Source: Conus ventricosus
Taxonomy: Eukaryota; Mollusca; Gastropoda; Neogastropoda; Conidae
Direction of reading: 5' to 3'
DNA: 64,000 nt
NCBI GenBank assembly: GCA_018398815.1
Contig: CM031622.1
Span: forward strand, 25,222,097 to 25,286,096
Shown here piece by piece: positions 54,790 to 64,000 of the stretch (its first letter is position 1; each line of letters begins with the position of its first letter). The position numbers and the translations under genes are program-made. Under the pieces are notes generated by a model, which was given only the letters and a program-made list of their open reading frames with translations, ran no database searches and was not told the origin of the DNA.

Positions 54790-55622
54790 AAGCAGTTATT
54801 AATGGTGACCCCCTAAATATTTTTGTCACCCCCTGAAAATTTGGAAGTGAATTTTTTGTACTGAGTCTGACAACCTAATTTTTAGGAATAATGATACACT
54901 GGTGCAGACTGAAAAAGATCACATATTTTGACATGACAGCCACACTACACAAGAAAACATATGAGTAGAAGACACCATTCTTGAGCCTCTCAACCAAAGA
55001 GTCAGACATACAGAACCTGAGCCGCTTAAGATTACTGGTGAACTCTTGAACACCTGACCTTTGATCGTGCCAGAGCTGCCAGGGCCCAAAAGCACAAAGT
55101 GTAACATTTTGACATTTTTACTGTAGCATTCCAAAGTTAAGCGAAGCGCTCATGTGCAATGTCACAAGTCAGACTCAATAGCCTTTCAGCTAATGGAAAT
55201 CTCGCTAGTTCTTGCACGCATTTGACTTAACCAACAACAAAAAATCAAATGTCTGACAACAAAACCAGTTGATAAGATGGTAACACAGCAACCACATAAG
55301 GTGATTCTTCTGCTGCTTGTTCCTCTCCTTACTGCATGTGGCCAATTTTTGACAAACAAGTCCACAGTCAAGAGATCTATATCTCGGCTCCATTTAAGTC
55401 ATGGCAAAGGCAGTGAAAGGCCCTCAATTTCCCCCCCCCCCCCAATTTTTCATTTTTGCTTGGCACTTCACCACAAAGCGTATACCGTAACACTGTCAAC
55501 CAAACTGTAGCTCGCTACAGGCAGCTTTCGTTTGGAGTTATGGATGTGTAATGTATTTCACCCTGGGAGCAAAGGGTTACCGTACCAGCTGGTTATCTAC
55601 TGCTTACAATTCCCCACTTTGT
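54790..55622. other. Nothing firmly recognised
   Basis: Unique sequence with poly-C at 55432-55443. A block at 55528-55600 (GGAGTTATGGATGTGTAATG, GGGAGCAAAGGGTTAC) loosely resembles part of the palindromic family (GGAGTTACG...GGGAGCAAGAG). Confidence 0.35.
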
Positions 55623-56031
55623 TTAACTCTTTCATCCCTACTTTTCTACGAACCATTACTTCCTCTTGTTCCTAGATACTTATGAGTATTCCCTTTATTC
55701 CTGGATTTAGATTAAAAAAAAAAGAAGTGTAAAGTGAGAACTGCCATGCATGCAGTAGCAAACTGGCCAGAATAGAGCGGCTACCACTTTCCCACACTGT
55801 AGAGGCAGTCTGGCATCCATTCCATTCATAAACACTGCCCCGCAGTGACCCGTCATGACAAGTACTTATGACGCGACTCGTGCGAAGTTCAAAGCGCTTA
55901 CCGCGAGAACCGATTTACCGGGCTGCAGGAAGGAAAGGAGGGATTTTGTGCTGCCCGGTTTTCCGGGCTGCAGGAAGAAAGGTACGATTTCTGCAAACTG
56001 GAAAACTGGGTTGTAGGGATGAAAGAGTTAA
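55623..56031. mobile_element. TTAA-type MITE, copy 2 (piggyBac-like)
   Basis: TTAACTCTTTCATCCCTAC at the left and GTAGGGATGAAAGAGTTAA at the right form a perfect inverted repeat with TTAA at both sides. It is the better preserved relative of 32405-32821, in opposite orientation, with the same interior words (TCATGACA, GCGCTTACCGCGAGAACCGA, GGTTTTCCGGGCTGCAGGAA). The CCGGGCTGCAGGAA block is duplicated internally. Non-coding, so it depends on an enzyme elsewhere. Confidence 0.85.
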
Positions 56032-56316
56032 GATTTCCTGTTGTATATGGACTTAAATACAACAATCTTGAACTGAAACCAAATTCAAATACTGTTCTTG
56101 AAACAGATCACCACCAAACTTTTTTTTTTAGATAAATCATCCTGAAACAAAGCATGAAAATTACAGAAAGTAGTGAACTTCACTTGCAAACTGAAGATTT
56201 TGTTTTTTTCCTCCCTTCTTCGGATTGAACAGCCTCCTTACCCAAGGCAGCAAAATTCACCCACACCTCACAGCCACAACCATCCGCTCACAGACGCAAA
56301 GAACACAGCACATTAC

Positions 56317-56778
56317 CTCTGACTGTGCGGCGGAGTTCCACGTCCGGCAACAGGCACACCCACAGGGACTGGAGGCTGATGGGAAGGCTGGGACGGCGTC
56401 CTGTGGACAGGTCTGGAGGCGGCTCTACTCACACTCATCCTCAACCCAGATTCTGCGGCTGTCCTGGGAGGGAATCTTGGCCCTCCTCAGGCGACTGTTC
56501 CGGGGGTCGTCGGGTAGGCCGTTCACACGGCTTCTCCCACGGGGTGTGCTTTGGGGCGGGGCGCGGAAAGTGGACAGGCTTGTGGGCACTGGGGAGGCCG
56601 AGGATCCGGACGTCCTCAGAGAGTATTCCACCCTGAAGAGAGTCCTCTGGAGAGGAATCCTCCATGTCGGTTTGAAAGTCAGGTGCAGGGGAGGATGGGG
56701 ATAGACTGTTTCCTGGGCACCTGCAAGCCCACATCGGGACATGGCGGCCTCGTGCAGTCCCCCACCTCCTCCAGCTCG
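56317..56778 (-). CDS. Probable upstream exon of the HECT-like gene (proline-rich), with frame break
   Basis: On the minus strand, after TTTCTGGGAACAG, a GC-rich stretch differs sharply from its AT-rich neighbours. One frame encodes SPSSPAPDFQTDMEDSSPED, SLQGGILSEDVRILGLPSAH and RPTRRPPEQSPEEGQDSLPG before a stop near 56441. Another frame continues from about 56455 with SRAASRPVHRTPSQPSHQPP then VPVAGRGTPPHSQR to a donor AGAG|GTAATG at 56317. A one-base slip or a tiny intron is needed to join them. The location upstream and the strand suggest a disordered linker N-terminal to the HECT domain. No domain is recognised. Confidence 0.45.
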
Positions 56779-59310
56779 CTGTTCCCAGAAATCAATGAAG
56801 TCTGTGTGAACTGTGTGTTCTTGGTTCGGCAGAAAACAAGGAAGTCATTGTGAACTCTGTGTTCTCTGTTTGCAGAATCAATAAAGTCAGTGTGAACGGT
56901 GTGTTTCCTGTTCCCAGAAATCAATGAAGTCATGTGAACTGTGTGTTTCTCTGTAGAAATCAATAAAAGTCAGTGTTTCCTCTGTTCACAAGAAGTCGAA
57001 GAAATGAAGTCAGTGGAATTCCGTGTTTTCCTCTGTTTCGCAAAATTCAATAAAGGTCATTGAGAACTCTAGTGTTTCTCTGTATCGCTCCAATCAGTAA
57101 AGACAGAGGGAACTCTGTGTTCTCTGTTTTGCAGAAAACAATAAAGTCATGTGAACTGTGTGTTCTCTGTGTTCGCAAAAATCAAATGAAGTCATGTGAA
57201 ACTGTGTGTTCGCTCTTGCAGAAATCAATAAAGTCAGAGTGTGAACTCTGTGTTTCTTAGTTTGCAGAAATCAATAAAGTCAGTGAGAAATGTGGTTTCT
57301 CAGTTCGCAAAAAATCATTGAAGTCAGTTGTGAACTTATGATTCTCTGTAGAAATCACTAAAGTCAGTGTGTTTCTCTGTTCACACAGAGAATCAGAAGA
57401 CTGAAGTCAGTGGATTTTCCGTGTTTCTCTGTTCGCAAGAATCAATAATCTGCAGTGCGAAACTCTGTGTTCTTCGTTTCGCAAAAATCAGTAAAGTCAG
57501 TGTGAACACTTTCTGTGTTTTCCTCAGTTTGCAGAAATCAATAAAGTCAGTGTAACTGTGTGTTCTCTGTTCGAAGAAAATCAATGAAGTCAGTGGAACT
57601 GTGTGTTCTCGGCTTCAGAAATCAATAAAGTCAGTGTGAACTCTCTGTGTTCTTTGATTGCAGAATTCAATAAAGTCATGAGAAACTGTTGTTCTCTGTG
57701 CGCAGAAATCAATGAAATCATGTGAACTGTGCGTTCTGTCTGTTGCAGATATCAATAAAGTCAGTGTGAACTGTGTGTTCCTCTGTTTGTAGAAATCAAT
57801 GAAGTCAGTGTGAAACAGTTGATCTCTGTTTGCAGAAATCAATGAAGTCAGTGGGTGAACTGCAATGTTCTCGTTCGCAAGAAATCAATATAGTCCCATG
57901 TGGAACTGTGTGTTCTCTGTATTGATAGAAGTGAGAGCTAATAAATAGATGTCCGGTGTAACTGTGTGTTCTCTGTAGAATTGAATAAAGTCAGTGGAAC
58001 ACTGGGTATTCTGTTTTGTAGAAATGAATAAAGTCAAGTGGTGAACTGAGTGTTCTCCTGTTTTGTAAGAAATCAAAAAGTCAGTGATAACTACTCCTGT
58101 GTTCTCCCACCCCCCTGTTCGCAAAATCAATAAAGTCAGTGTGAAACTGTGTGTTCTCTGTTTGCAGAAATTCATAACGTCCGTGTGAACTGTAGGTTCT
58201 CTGATTTGCAGCAATCAAGAAAGTTCAGAATCAACTGTGTGCTCTCTGTTTACAGAAATCAATAAAGTCAGTGTGAACTGTGTGTTCTCTGGTCGCAGAA
58301 ATCAATAAAGTCAGTGAGAACAGTGTGCTCTCTGTTTTCAGATATCAAATAAAGTCAGTGTGAACAAGTGTGTTCTCTGTTTGGGCAGAAATCAATGAAG
58401 TCCTGGTGTTCCTCTGTTTCGCAGAACATCAATAAAGTCAGTGTGAACTCTTGTTTTTCTCTCTATTTGTAGAAATCAGTAAAATCATGTGAACCGTGTG
58501 TTCTCTGTAGCAAAATCAATAAAGTCCAGAGATCTGTGTTCTCTGTGTAGAAACAATAAAGTCAGTGTGAACTCTGTGTTCCTCTGTTTTTGTAGAAATC
58601 AATAGTCAGTGTGAACTGTGTGTTCTCTGTTTTTAAGAAATCCAGTTTACGTCAATGTTTATCTAATGAAGTTCTCTGTATTAAATCCAAATAATTCAAT
58701 ATTAACTATGTAGTTCTTTTTTTGTAGAATCAATACAGTCCATGTGAAAACTGTGTTCTCTGTTTGTAGAAATCAAATACATCAGTGAACTGTGTGTATC
58801 TCTGTATTGCAGAAATCAAAAAAGGGTCAAGTGAACTGTGTGTTCTCTGTTTGTAGAAAGCAATAAATCAGGTGAACTGTGTGTTCTCTGTTTTGTAAAA
58901 ATCAATGAAGGTCATGTGAACGTGTTTTCTCTGTTTGTAAAATCAATAAAGTCCGTGTGAACTGTGTGTTTCTCTGGTTTGTAGAAATCAATAAAGTCAG
59001 TGTGAACTGTGTGTTCTCTGTTATTGTATGAAAAATCAATAAAGTCAGTGTGAACTGTGTGATTCTCTCTGTTTGTAGAATCAATAAATCTGTGAACTGT
59101 GTGTTCTCTGATTGAAGAAATCAATAAAGTCAGTGTGAACTGTGGGTTTCTCTTTGTATAAACTCAATAGCAGTGTGGAACTGTGTGTTCTCCTGTTTGT
59201 AGAAATCAATAAAGTCCGTGTGAACTGTGTGTTTCTCTGTCGCAGAAATCAATAAAGTCAGTGTAATCTGTGTGTTCCTGTTTGCAGAAATCAATAAAGT
59301 GGAGCAGTAT
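56779..59310. repeat. Minisatellite, about 43-bp unit, about 58 copies
   Basis: Units on the plus strand read AATCAATAAAGTCAGTGTGA then ACTGTGTGTTCTCTGTTTGC and AGA. Length varies from 37 to 48 through many one-base indels, far more than in the other arrays. On the minus strand each unit contains CTTTATTGATTTCTGCAAACAG, an acceptor-like tract, and the end unit abuts the HECT-gene exon at 56778 as TTCATTGATTTCTGGGAACAG. The array resumes at 59745-59912 beyond a foldback insertion. Confidence 0.9.
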
Positions 59311-59356
59311 GAGCTCTTTGTCCTCTAGTTGCAAAGCGAGACGACTGCAAGGCGGA

Positions 59357-59745
59357 AATCTAAACAAATCTTAAAATAAATGTTTGCGAAACGCCCAGAG
59401 AACGTGGACATAAACGAGTCACAAGACCAACACAACCGTTTCGAAGTCCTCTTTAGGCCCTTTTCCTCAGGTGAGGCATAAACGAATAAACAACGGAAAT
59501 ATCAATTAGCTTTGAGTCGCTTCAAGATCGCTTAGGGTAAGCGCAAGGATGAAGAGCGATGAAGTCGTCCTTGCGCTGAACCCTAACGATCTTAAGCGAT
59601 CAAAGCTTAAGTGAATATTCTTGTTTTAGATCTTTATGCCTCACCTTAGGAAGACCTTAAGAGGTCGAAACTGGTTGTGTTGTTGTTTGTCTTGTGACTC
59701 GTTTGTCCACGTTCTCTGGCGGTTCGGCTAACATTTAATTTAAAT
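59357..59745. repeat. Foldback element, copy 2, inserted in the 43-bp array
   Basis: Arms of nearly 200 bp pair across a centre near 59555. AGAGAACGTGGACATAAACG is mirrored by CGTTTGTCCACGTTCTCT, GTCACAAGACCAACACAACC by GGTTGTGTTGTTGTTTGTCT, and GGATGAAGAGCGATGAAGTC faces GACGACTT-type sequence at the tip. Array units lie on both sides. The left similarity to copy 1 (TGCAAAG.GAG..ACTG, AATCTAAACAAAT.TTAAAA) extends to about 59325. Confidence 0.8.
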
Positions 59746-59912
59746 TTGTTCTGTGTTCTCTGTTTGTATGCAATCCACATAAAACAGTATGAACTCTGTG
59801 TTCTCTGTTTGTAGAAATCAATAAAGTCCATGTATACTGTGTGTTCTCTGTTTGCAGAAATCAATAAGTCATGTGAATTCTGTTTCCTGTTCGCTAGAAC
59901 TCAATAAATGTC
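59746..59912. repeat. Right-hand remainder of the 43-bp minisatellite
   Basis: Four units with TGTGTTCTCTGTTTGTAGAA and ATCAATAAAGTCCATGTATA continue the array after the foldback insertion and end where the retrotransposon sequence begins (about 59913). Confidence 0.85.
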
Positions 59913-60529
59913 ATGTGAACTCGTCCTGGGCCCAGACTGCCCTCCAAATCCAGTAGTGGGGCCGGACCAGCCCCAACTCCGCGTGTCCCCATGTGTCGGA
60001 TTAGGAACGCCCTCTGATATGGGGTTAGCTGCGAATAAGCATCCCGGACCGAGACTGCATGTTCCTACCGAGGACGGGTGTCAACAGGTTGCACTGTTGT
60101 CCACACTGCACTACTCCATGTGTCCTAAAACGGGCTCATCATGCGGTCAAGAGGTTATAACCTCTAGCCACTGGGGTGGGATCCCCGGAAAAACAATCCT
60201 CCCTGTGCTCACAGGGTAGGACGTACGGGCCATGAGCTAAGAGGAGGCACCCCAAAAGAAAACTCCAGATGAAGACGGAGGTATCGGGCCACTGGCGCAA
60301 CTAAAACCACGATACCATGCATCTACGCTTTCATGATGATGCAGTCCACAGAAATTCGATGTGGCGCTCGACCTTCGGAGACCCACCGGGGAGGTTGGGA
60401 GCCGGGCCCTATGCCTCAAAGGGCCCATCCCAAGCAGTCGGTGGTCGGACAAGGAAATTCCGCATGCCTATGCGAGGAAGAAGGAGACCTCATCCTCCTG
60501 CTGGTGCCAAGCAAACAATATCACCCAGA

Positions 60530-61160
60530 ATGCTCAACATTCTCCAGCGGAATGCAGAAGGGGTGCATAAGAAGAAACTTGGCCTGGCAGAAAGGATGCA
60601 ACAAGAAAATATTGATATTGCATGTGTCCAAGAGACACATTTGACCGTAAACCATCGCTTTCAAGTGAGGGGTTACAAGACCATCAGGTTGGACCGTGAG
60701 GAAAGAAGCAAAGGAAGGGTGCTTGTCTTGGTGCGGAATTCCATTGCCGCACAAGAACTCAAGATCAACACCAATCAACAGGCAGAGATCCAAGGGGTTG
60801 ATATAGTCCTTAAAGAACACAACATCAGGATCTACAATGTCTATTGCCCTCAAGATCGTGATCTTTCCCTCACATACATGAACATCCCAGACAACAACTG
60901 TGTGGTGGTGGGGAGATTTTAACAGTCACTCAGAGAGATGGGGCTATGACGAGACGGACAAGAGAGGCGAAGAAGTTGAGGATTGGGAGATTGACACACA
61001 TCTTCATCTCATCAACCAAGAAGATGATGAACCCACCTTCTACTCTAGACACTGGATGACCACATCAACACCAGATCTAGCGTTTGCCACAATGACTTGT
61101 TCGTCAGAACCAAAAGAACAGTCCTCAACCAGCTTGGAGGAAGTGACCACAAGCCCGTAA
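60530..61160 (+). pseudogene. Retrotransposon endonuclease region
   Basis: From ATGCTCAACATT (60530) the frame encodes MLNILQRNAEGVHKKKLGLA, with DIACVQETHLTVNHRFQVRG, the conserved Glu-containing block of AP-endonuclease-like LINE nucleases. At about 60912 the frame must shift to read GDFNSHSERWGYDETDKRGE, and it shifts again near 61085 before the SDHKP block. Each shift is a single lesion, so the domain is nearly complete but not translatable as one chain. Confidence 0.8.
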
Positions 61161-61307
61161 AACTCTCTATCAACCTCAACTTGCAGGCTCCTCAAGCAAA
61201 GTGTTTTCCCCCGCTGGAATTATAAAAAGGCGGACTGGACTCTCTTCGAGACCCTCACAGACACATACACAAAGCCAATCAACATCAGGCTGAAGGACTC
61301 AAACAAG

Positions 61308-61640
61308 ATGGTTCAAGACTTCACAAAGGCCGTCTTGAAAGCTGCTACAGAATCCATCCCAAGAGGAGCACGCAAAAACTACAAGTCCTACTGGACAGAG
61401 GAACTTCAGAATCTGGAAGATGCTGTTACGGAAGCCAGGGACCGAGCAGAAAAGCAGCCATCACTGGAGAACAACATAGCGCTGAAGGAAGTAACTGCCA
61501 GATACAAGCTGTCATGCACACAAGCTGCAAGGAAAAGCTGGCAAGAGAAAACTGAAAGCCTGAATCTCGACAAGGATGGCAGCAAGCTGTGGAAACTGGC
61601 TAGAACCTCAGTAACGACACAAGAAATCAGTCCACAATAA
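61308..61640 (+). pseudogene. Retrotransposon linker between endonuclease and RT
   Basis: A 110-codon open stretch (AVLKAATESIPRGARKNYKS, YWTEELQNLEDAVTEARDRA, WKLARTSVTTQEISPQ) corresponds to the charged linker upstream of RT in jockey/I-type elements, where a IPRG..K...W.E pattern is common. It ends in TAA, after which the RT frame reappears shifted. Confidence 0.7.
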
Positions 61641-61749
61641 CAATACGAGAAAATGGAAATTACCTCTCTGGAAAGAAAGCAGCAGACCACTTCATAGACG
61701 TGTATGAAAACATCAGCAATCTGGAAGTCCTCCTTAACATAGAGCTGCA

Positions 61750-62864
61750 GTGCACAGGGCCCAAGGTGAACTTCATGAGAAAGAGCCCCAAGAGGAAGTC
61801 ATGACCACAGCTTTCACAGACAAAGAGCTGGAGGAAGCGTTGCAGAGCCTCAACCTGAAGAAGTCACCTGGGCCAGATGGAATCACCAATGAAATGATTT
61901 TGCATCTTGGGATGAAGAGCAACATTTTATTTTAACTCCAGCTGGAAGACAGGATCAGTACCACAGTGTTGGAGGGAAGCAGACATGATCCCCATTCACA
62001 AAAAGGGAAAGGACAAGTCGAAGGCTGACAGCTACAGACCCATCAGCCTTACAAGCTGCTTAGGAAAGCTGATGGAGAGACTTGTCAACACAAGGCTTGT
62101 CTGGCACCTTGAGGAGCATCAGCTGCTGAGCCCTGAACAGGCGGGCTTCCGCCAACACAGATCAACAGAAGACCAGATCACATTCATCACGCAAAGCATT
62201 GAGGACGCCTTCCAAGAAAAGAAGAACACGCTTGCTGTCTGGATTGACATGGAGAAGGCGTTCGACAAAGTCTGGAAGGACGGACTCAGGCTTAAACTAC
62301 GGCGATGTGGTGTGTCTGGGAGGATGTACACCTGGATCAGCCAGTACCTACACAACCGCCAAGCCGAGTAAAGATTCAGGGCCAAAGAGCAAGAAGAAGG
62401 TGCTGAGACAGGGAGTACCACAAGGAGGAGTCCTTTCGCCAACGCTGTTCCTCATCTTTATAGATGACATCGTCAGAGAAGTGCCAAGAAGGGTCAGAGG
62501 AGCGATCTACGCAGATGACCTGGTGCTATGGTGCTCCGAAGAGTACACCACTACAGCACAGGTACGCCTCCAAACTGCGCTCAATAAGATCAGCGACTGG
62601 ACCAAGGAATGGCTTGTCTCTGTCAACTCAAGCAAAACAACCTACACAGTCTTCAGCCTATCCAGCAAGAAGCAAGAGGCGAAGCTGACTCTGAACAGCC
62701 AAAGACTTGCAGAGGAACCCACACCTACCTACCTGGGAGTGACCTTTGACCGCAGGCTCACTTGGAAACAGCAGATCACCAGATGCTGTAGCAGGGCCAA
62801 GCTGAGACTGGCGATCAGAGGAAATTTGCAGGAACGGACTGGGGGGCTGACGAACGTATCCTGA
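61750..62864 (+). pseudogene. Retrotransposon reverse transcriptase region
   Basis: RT motifs appear in three frames: FTDKELEEALQSLNLKKSPG then PDGITNEMI (61816-61905), MIPIHKKGKDKSKADSYRPI with LSPEQAGFRQHRSTEDQITF and WIDMEKAFDKVW (61985-62371), and RQGVPQGGVLSPTLFLIFID with IYADDLVLW (62399-62530), followed by thumb-like YLGVTFDRRLTWKQQI. Catalytic Asp residues (D in DMEKAFD, DD in YADD) are intact. At least two frameshifts separate the parts, at about 61930 and 62375. Confidence 0.85.
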
Positions 62865-63019
62865 AGAGACTCTACACAGGGAGAGTCCGACCTGTAGTTG
62901 AGTACGGGACATCAGCATGGGCATCAGCTGCAAAGTCAAACCTTGACCATTCTCAACAAGATACAGAACCAAGCTCAGCGTGTCATAACTGGCGCCATGA
63001 GATCACCCCAATTCTGAAG

Positions 63020-64000
63020 ATGGAGGAGACCACTGGGCTGCAGTCATTGGAGGACAGAAGGGACACAAAGATCCTCATCCAGGCAGCAAAATTCAAACGC
63101 CTTGAAAACCATCCAATGAACGACAGAATGAGCAGACCCACCAAGAGCCGGCTGAAAAGAGGCAGCTTCATCCACCAGTCAAGACGCCTTGAAAGACGGA
63201 TCCCAGTCTTGATGGAACACGAAGCAAAGCCTATCGCGGCAAATGTCACCCACCCGTCTTGGAAGAGGCAGGTGTTCCCAACAGTCGTCACCAGCATTCC
63301 TGGAGTGGAGAAGAGAGGAACACAGTCAGACACCCAAAGGAAAGCCCTGGCCATGGAGTACATCTGCAACCAGTACCCCCAGGAAGACTGGACCCATATC
63401 TTTACAGATGGCTCCGCCACAGAAGCAACGAGGGATGGTGGAGCTGGAATCTTCCTCCGATACAAAGACGGAGATAAAGAAATTGCAATCCCAACAGGAA
63501 AATACTCCACCAACTTCTGAGCTGAGCGAGAAGCTCTCTGTGAGGCAGCCACAACAGTCTCGCAGAACTCCATAAGAACAACAGGGCAGGTGGTGGTGTT
63601 CTCAGACGCTCTCTCCGTACTCCAAGCCCTCAAGAACTCCCGCTGCAAAGAGCAGAACATCTTACTTCAGCCCTTGTTGCCCTGAGTGCCAGAGTGGAGA
63701 AAGTGGTGATGCAATGGGTACCAGCACACTGTGGTATCAGAGGCAACGAAAAAGCGGATATTCTGGCAAAAGATGGTGCACAGAAGGAGCAGGCCAACAA
63801 CCTGGTGTCATATGATGAAATCAAGACAATCATCAAGGCACAGCAAGGAATAAAGTGGCACCTCCAGCACCCCAAACACAACCCAGAAGACAAATACCAT
63901 TTGCTGGGACGACGGGAACAGGTCAAGATCTTCCGCCTGAGGACTGGACACAATCGCCTGCACCACCACATGCACACAAAATTTGGCATTGGACAGAGTG
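63020..64000 (+). pseudogene. Retrotransposon RNase H region, truncated by window end
   Basis: One frame runs 63020-63520 and reaches WTHIFTDGSATEATRDGGAG, then stops at TGA just where the Glu block (AEREAL) begins. Later frames give QVVVFSDALSVLQALKNSRC and VMQWVPAHCGIRGNEKADIL. The RNase H residues (D in FTDGS, E in EREAL, D in FSDALS, and D in KADIL) are all recognisable. The final visible part (FRLRTGHNRLHHHM) is the start of the C-terminal region that usually precedes a Cys-rich motif outside this window. Confidence 0.8.

Larger units (their letters stand above)
59913..64000 (+). mobile_element. Non-LTR retrotransposon with endonuclease, RT and RNase H (I/Nimb-like), frameshifted, cut by window end
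   Basis: A GC-richer block begins directly after the minisatellite. After a 600-bp leader, the plus strand encodes an apurinic-type endonuclease (QETHL near 60635, GDFNSH near 60912, SDHKP near 61145), a reverse transcriptase (SPGPDGI near 61867, SYRPISL near 62030, YADD at 62508-62519) and RNase H (FTDGSA at 63401-63418, FSDALS near 63600, GNEKAD near 63741). RNase H after the RT places it in the I-type group of LINE elements, and Nimb is the branch known from molluscs. Frames change at least five times and one TGA lies at 63518, so the copy is dead. The 3' end lies beyond the window. Confidence 0.85.

Noticed and set aside
56225..56704. 159-codon plus-strand frame opposite the probable HECT-gene exon
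   Set aside because: GC-rich coding DNA often leaves the antisense strand open. The minus-strand readings have a more protein-like Ser/Pro/Asp/Glu composition and a donor, so the plus frame is probably a shadow.

Overview
The window is animal genomic DNA: spliced genes with long introns, very dense micro- and minisatellites, tRNA-derived SINEs, hAT-like and piggyBac-like DNA elements and a non-LTR retrotransposon. The repeat mix and the HECT-like gene family suggest a mollusc, most likely a marine gastropod. This is an inference from gene and repeat character, not a database result.

Layout. (1) 1.8-15.6 kb, + strand: the 3' half of a solute carrier 12 member 8 (SLC12A8/CCC9-type) gene. Seven exons were recovered (1831-2024, 5786-5897, 6703-6907, 10024-10105, 12192-12309, 13367-13424, 14444-14612), ending in a stop, a 3' UTR and an AATAAA. 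(2) 17.05-18.28 kb: a hAT-like element with a perfect TIR and a 7-bp target duplication. (3) 18.7-25.07 kb: three consecutive minisatellites (about 38-, 29- and 34-bp units), the last with a trimeric higher-order structure. (4) 26.3-34.8 kb: gene-poor DNA with a second copy of the hAT-like element found at 2.9-4.6 kb, a SINE, a TTAA-flanked MITE and palindromic elements. (5) 56.8-40.7 kb, - strand: a diverged HECT-domain gene of the G2E3-like class. Four to five exons encode the HECT module, and one proline-rich upstream exon is probable. The last exon has Ser where HECT ligases have the catalytic Cys. (6) 56.8-59.9 kb: a roughly 43-bp minisatellite, split by a foldback element. (7) 60-64 kb, + strand, cut by the window end: a frameshifted non-LTR retrotransposon with endonuclease, reverse transcriptase and RNase H.

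The most unusual signal is that many tandem arrays here are not random satellites. Their units are recognisable copies of exon-intron junctions. In SLC12A8 the array after exon 1831-2024 copies the exon end plus donor. The one after 5786-5897 copies the exon end plus donor and also an acceptor-like AG, producing an in-frame 18-nt exon-like cassette. The arrays before 12192 and 14444 copy the acceptor plus exon start. In the HECT gene the array after 48677-48852 copies exon end plus donor, and the arrays at 50.98-51.48 and 56.8-59.3 kb may be further cases. Two unrelated genes on opposite strands showing the same behaviour suggests junction-seeded tandem duplication as a process in this genome.

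The two genes show no sign of acting together. One encodes a membrane cotransporter-family protein and the other a ubiquitin-ligase-like protein. Two places (exon 10024-10105 to 12192, and exon 46677-46834) show a one-base phase conflict that may be sequence error or real damage.
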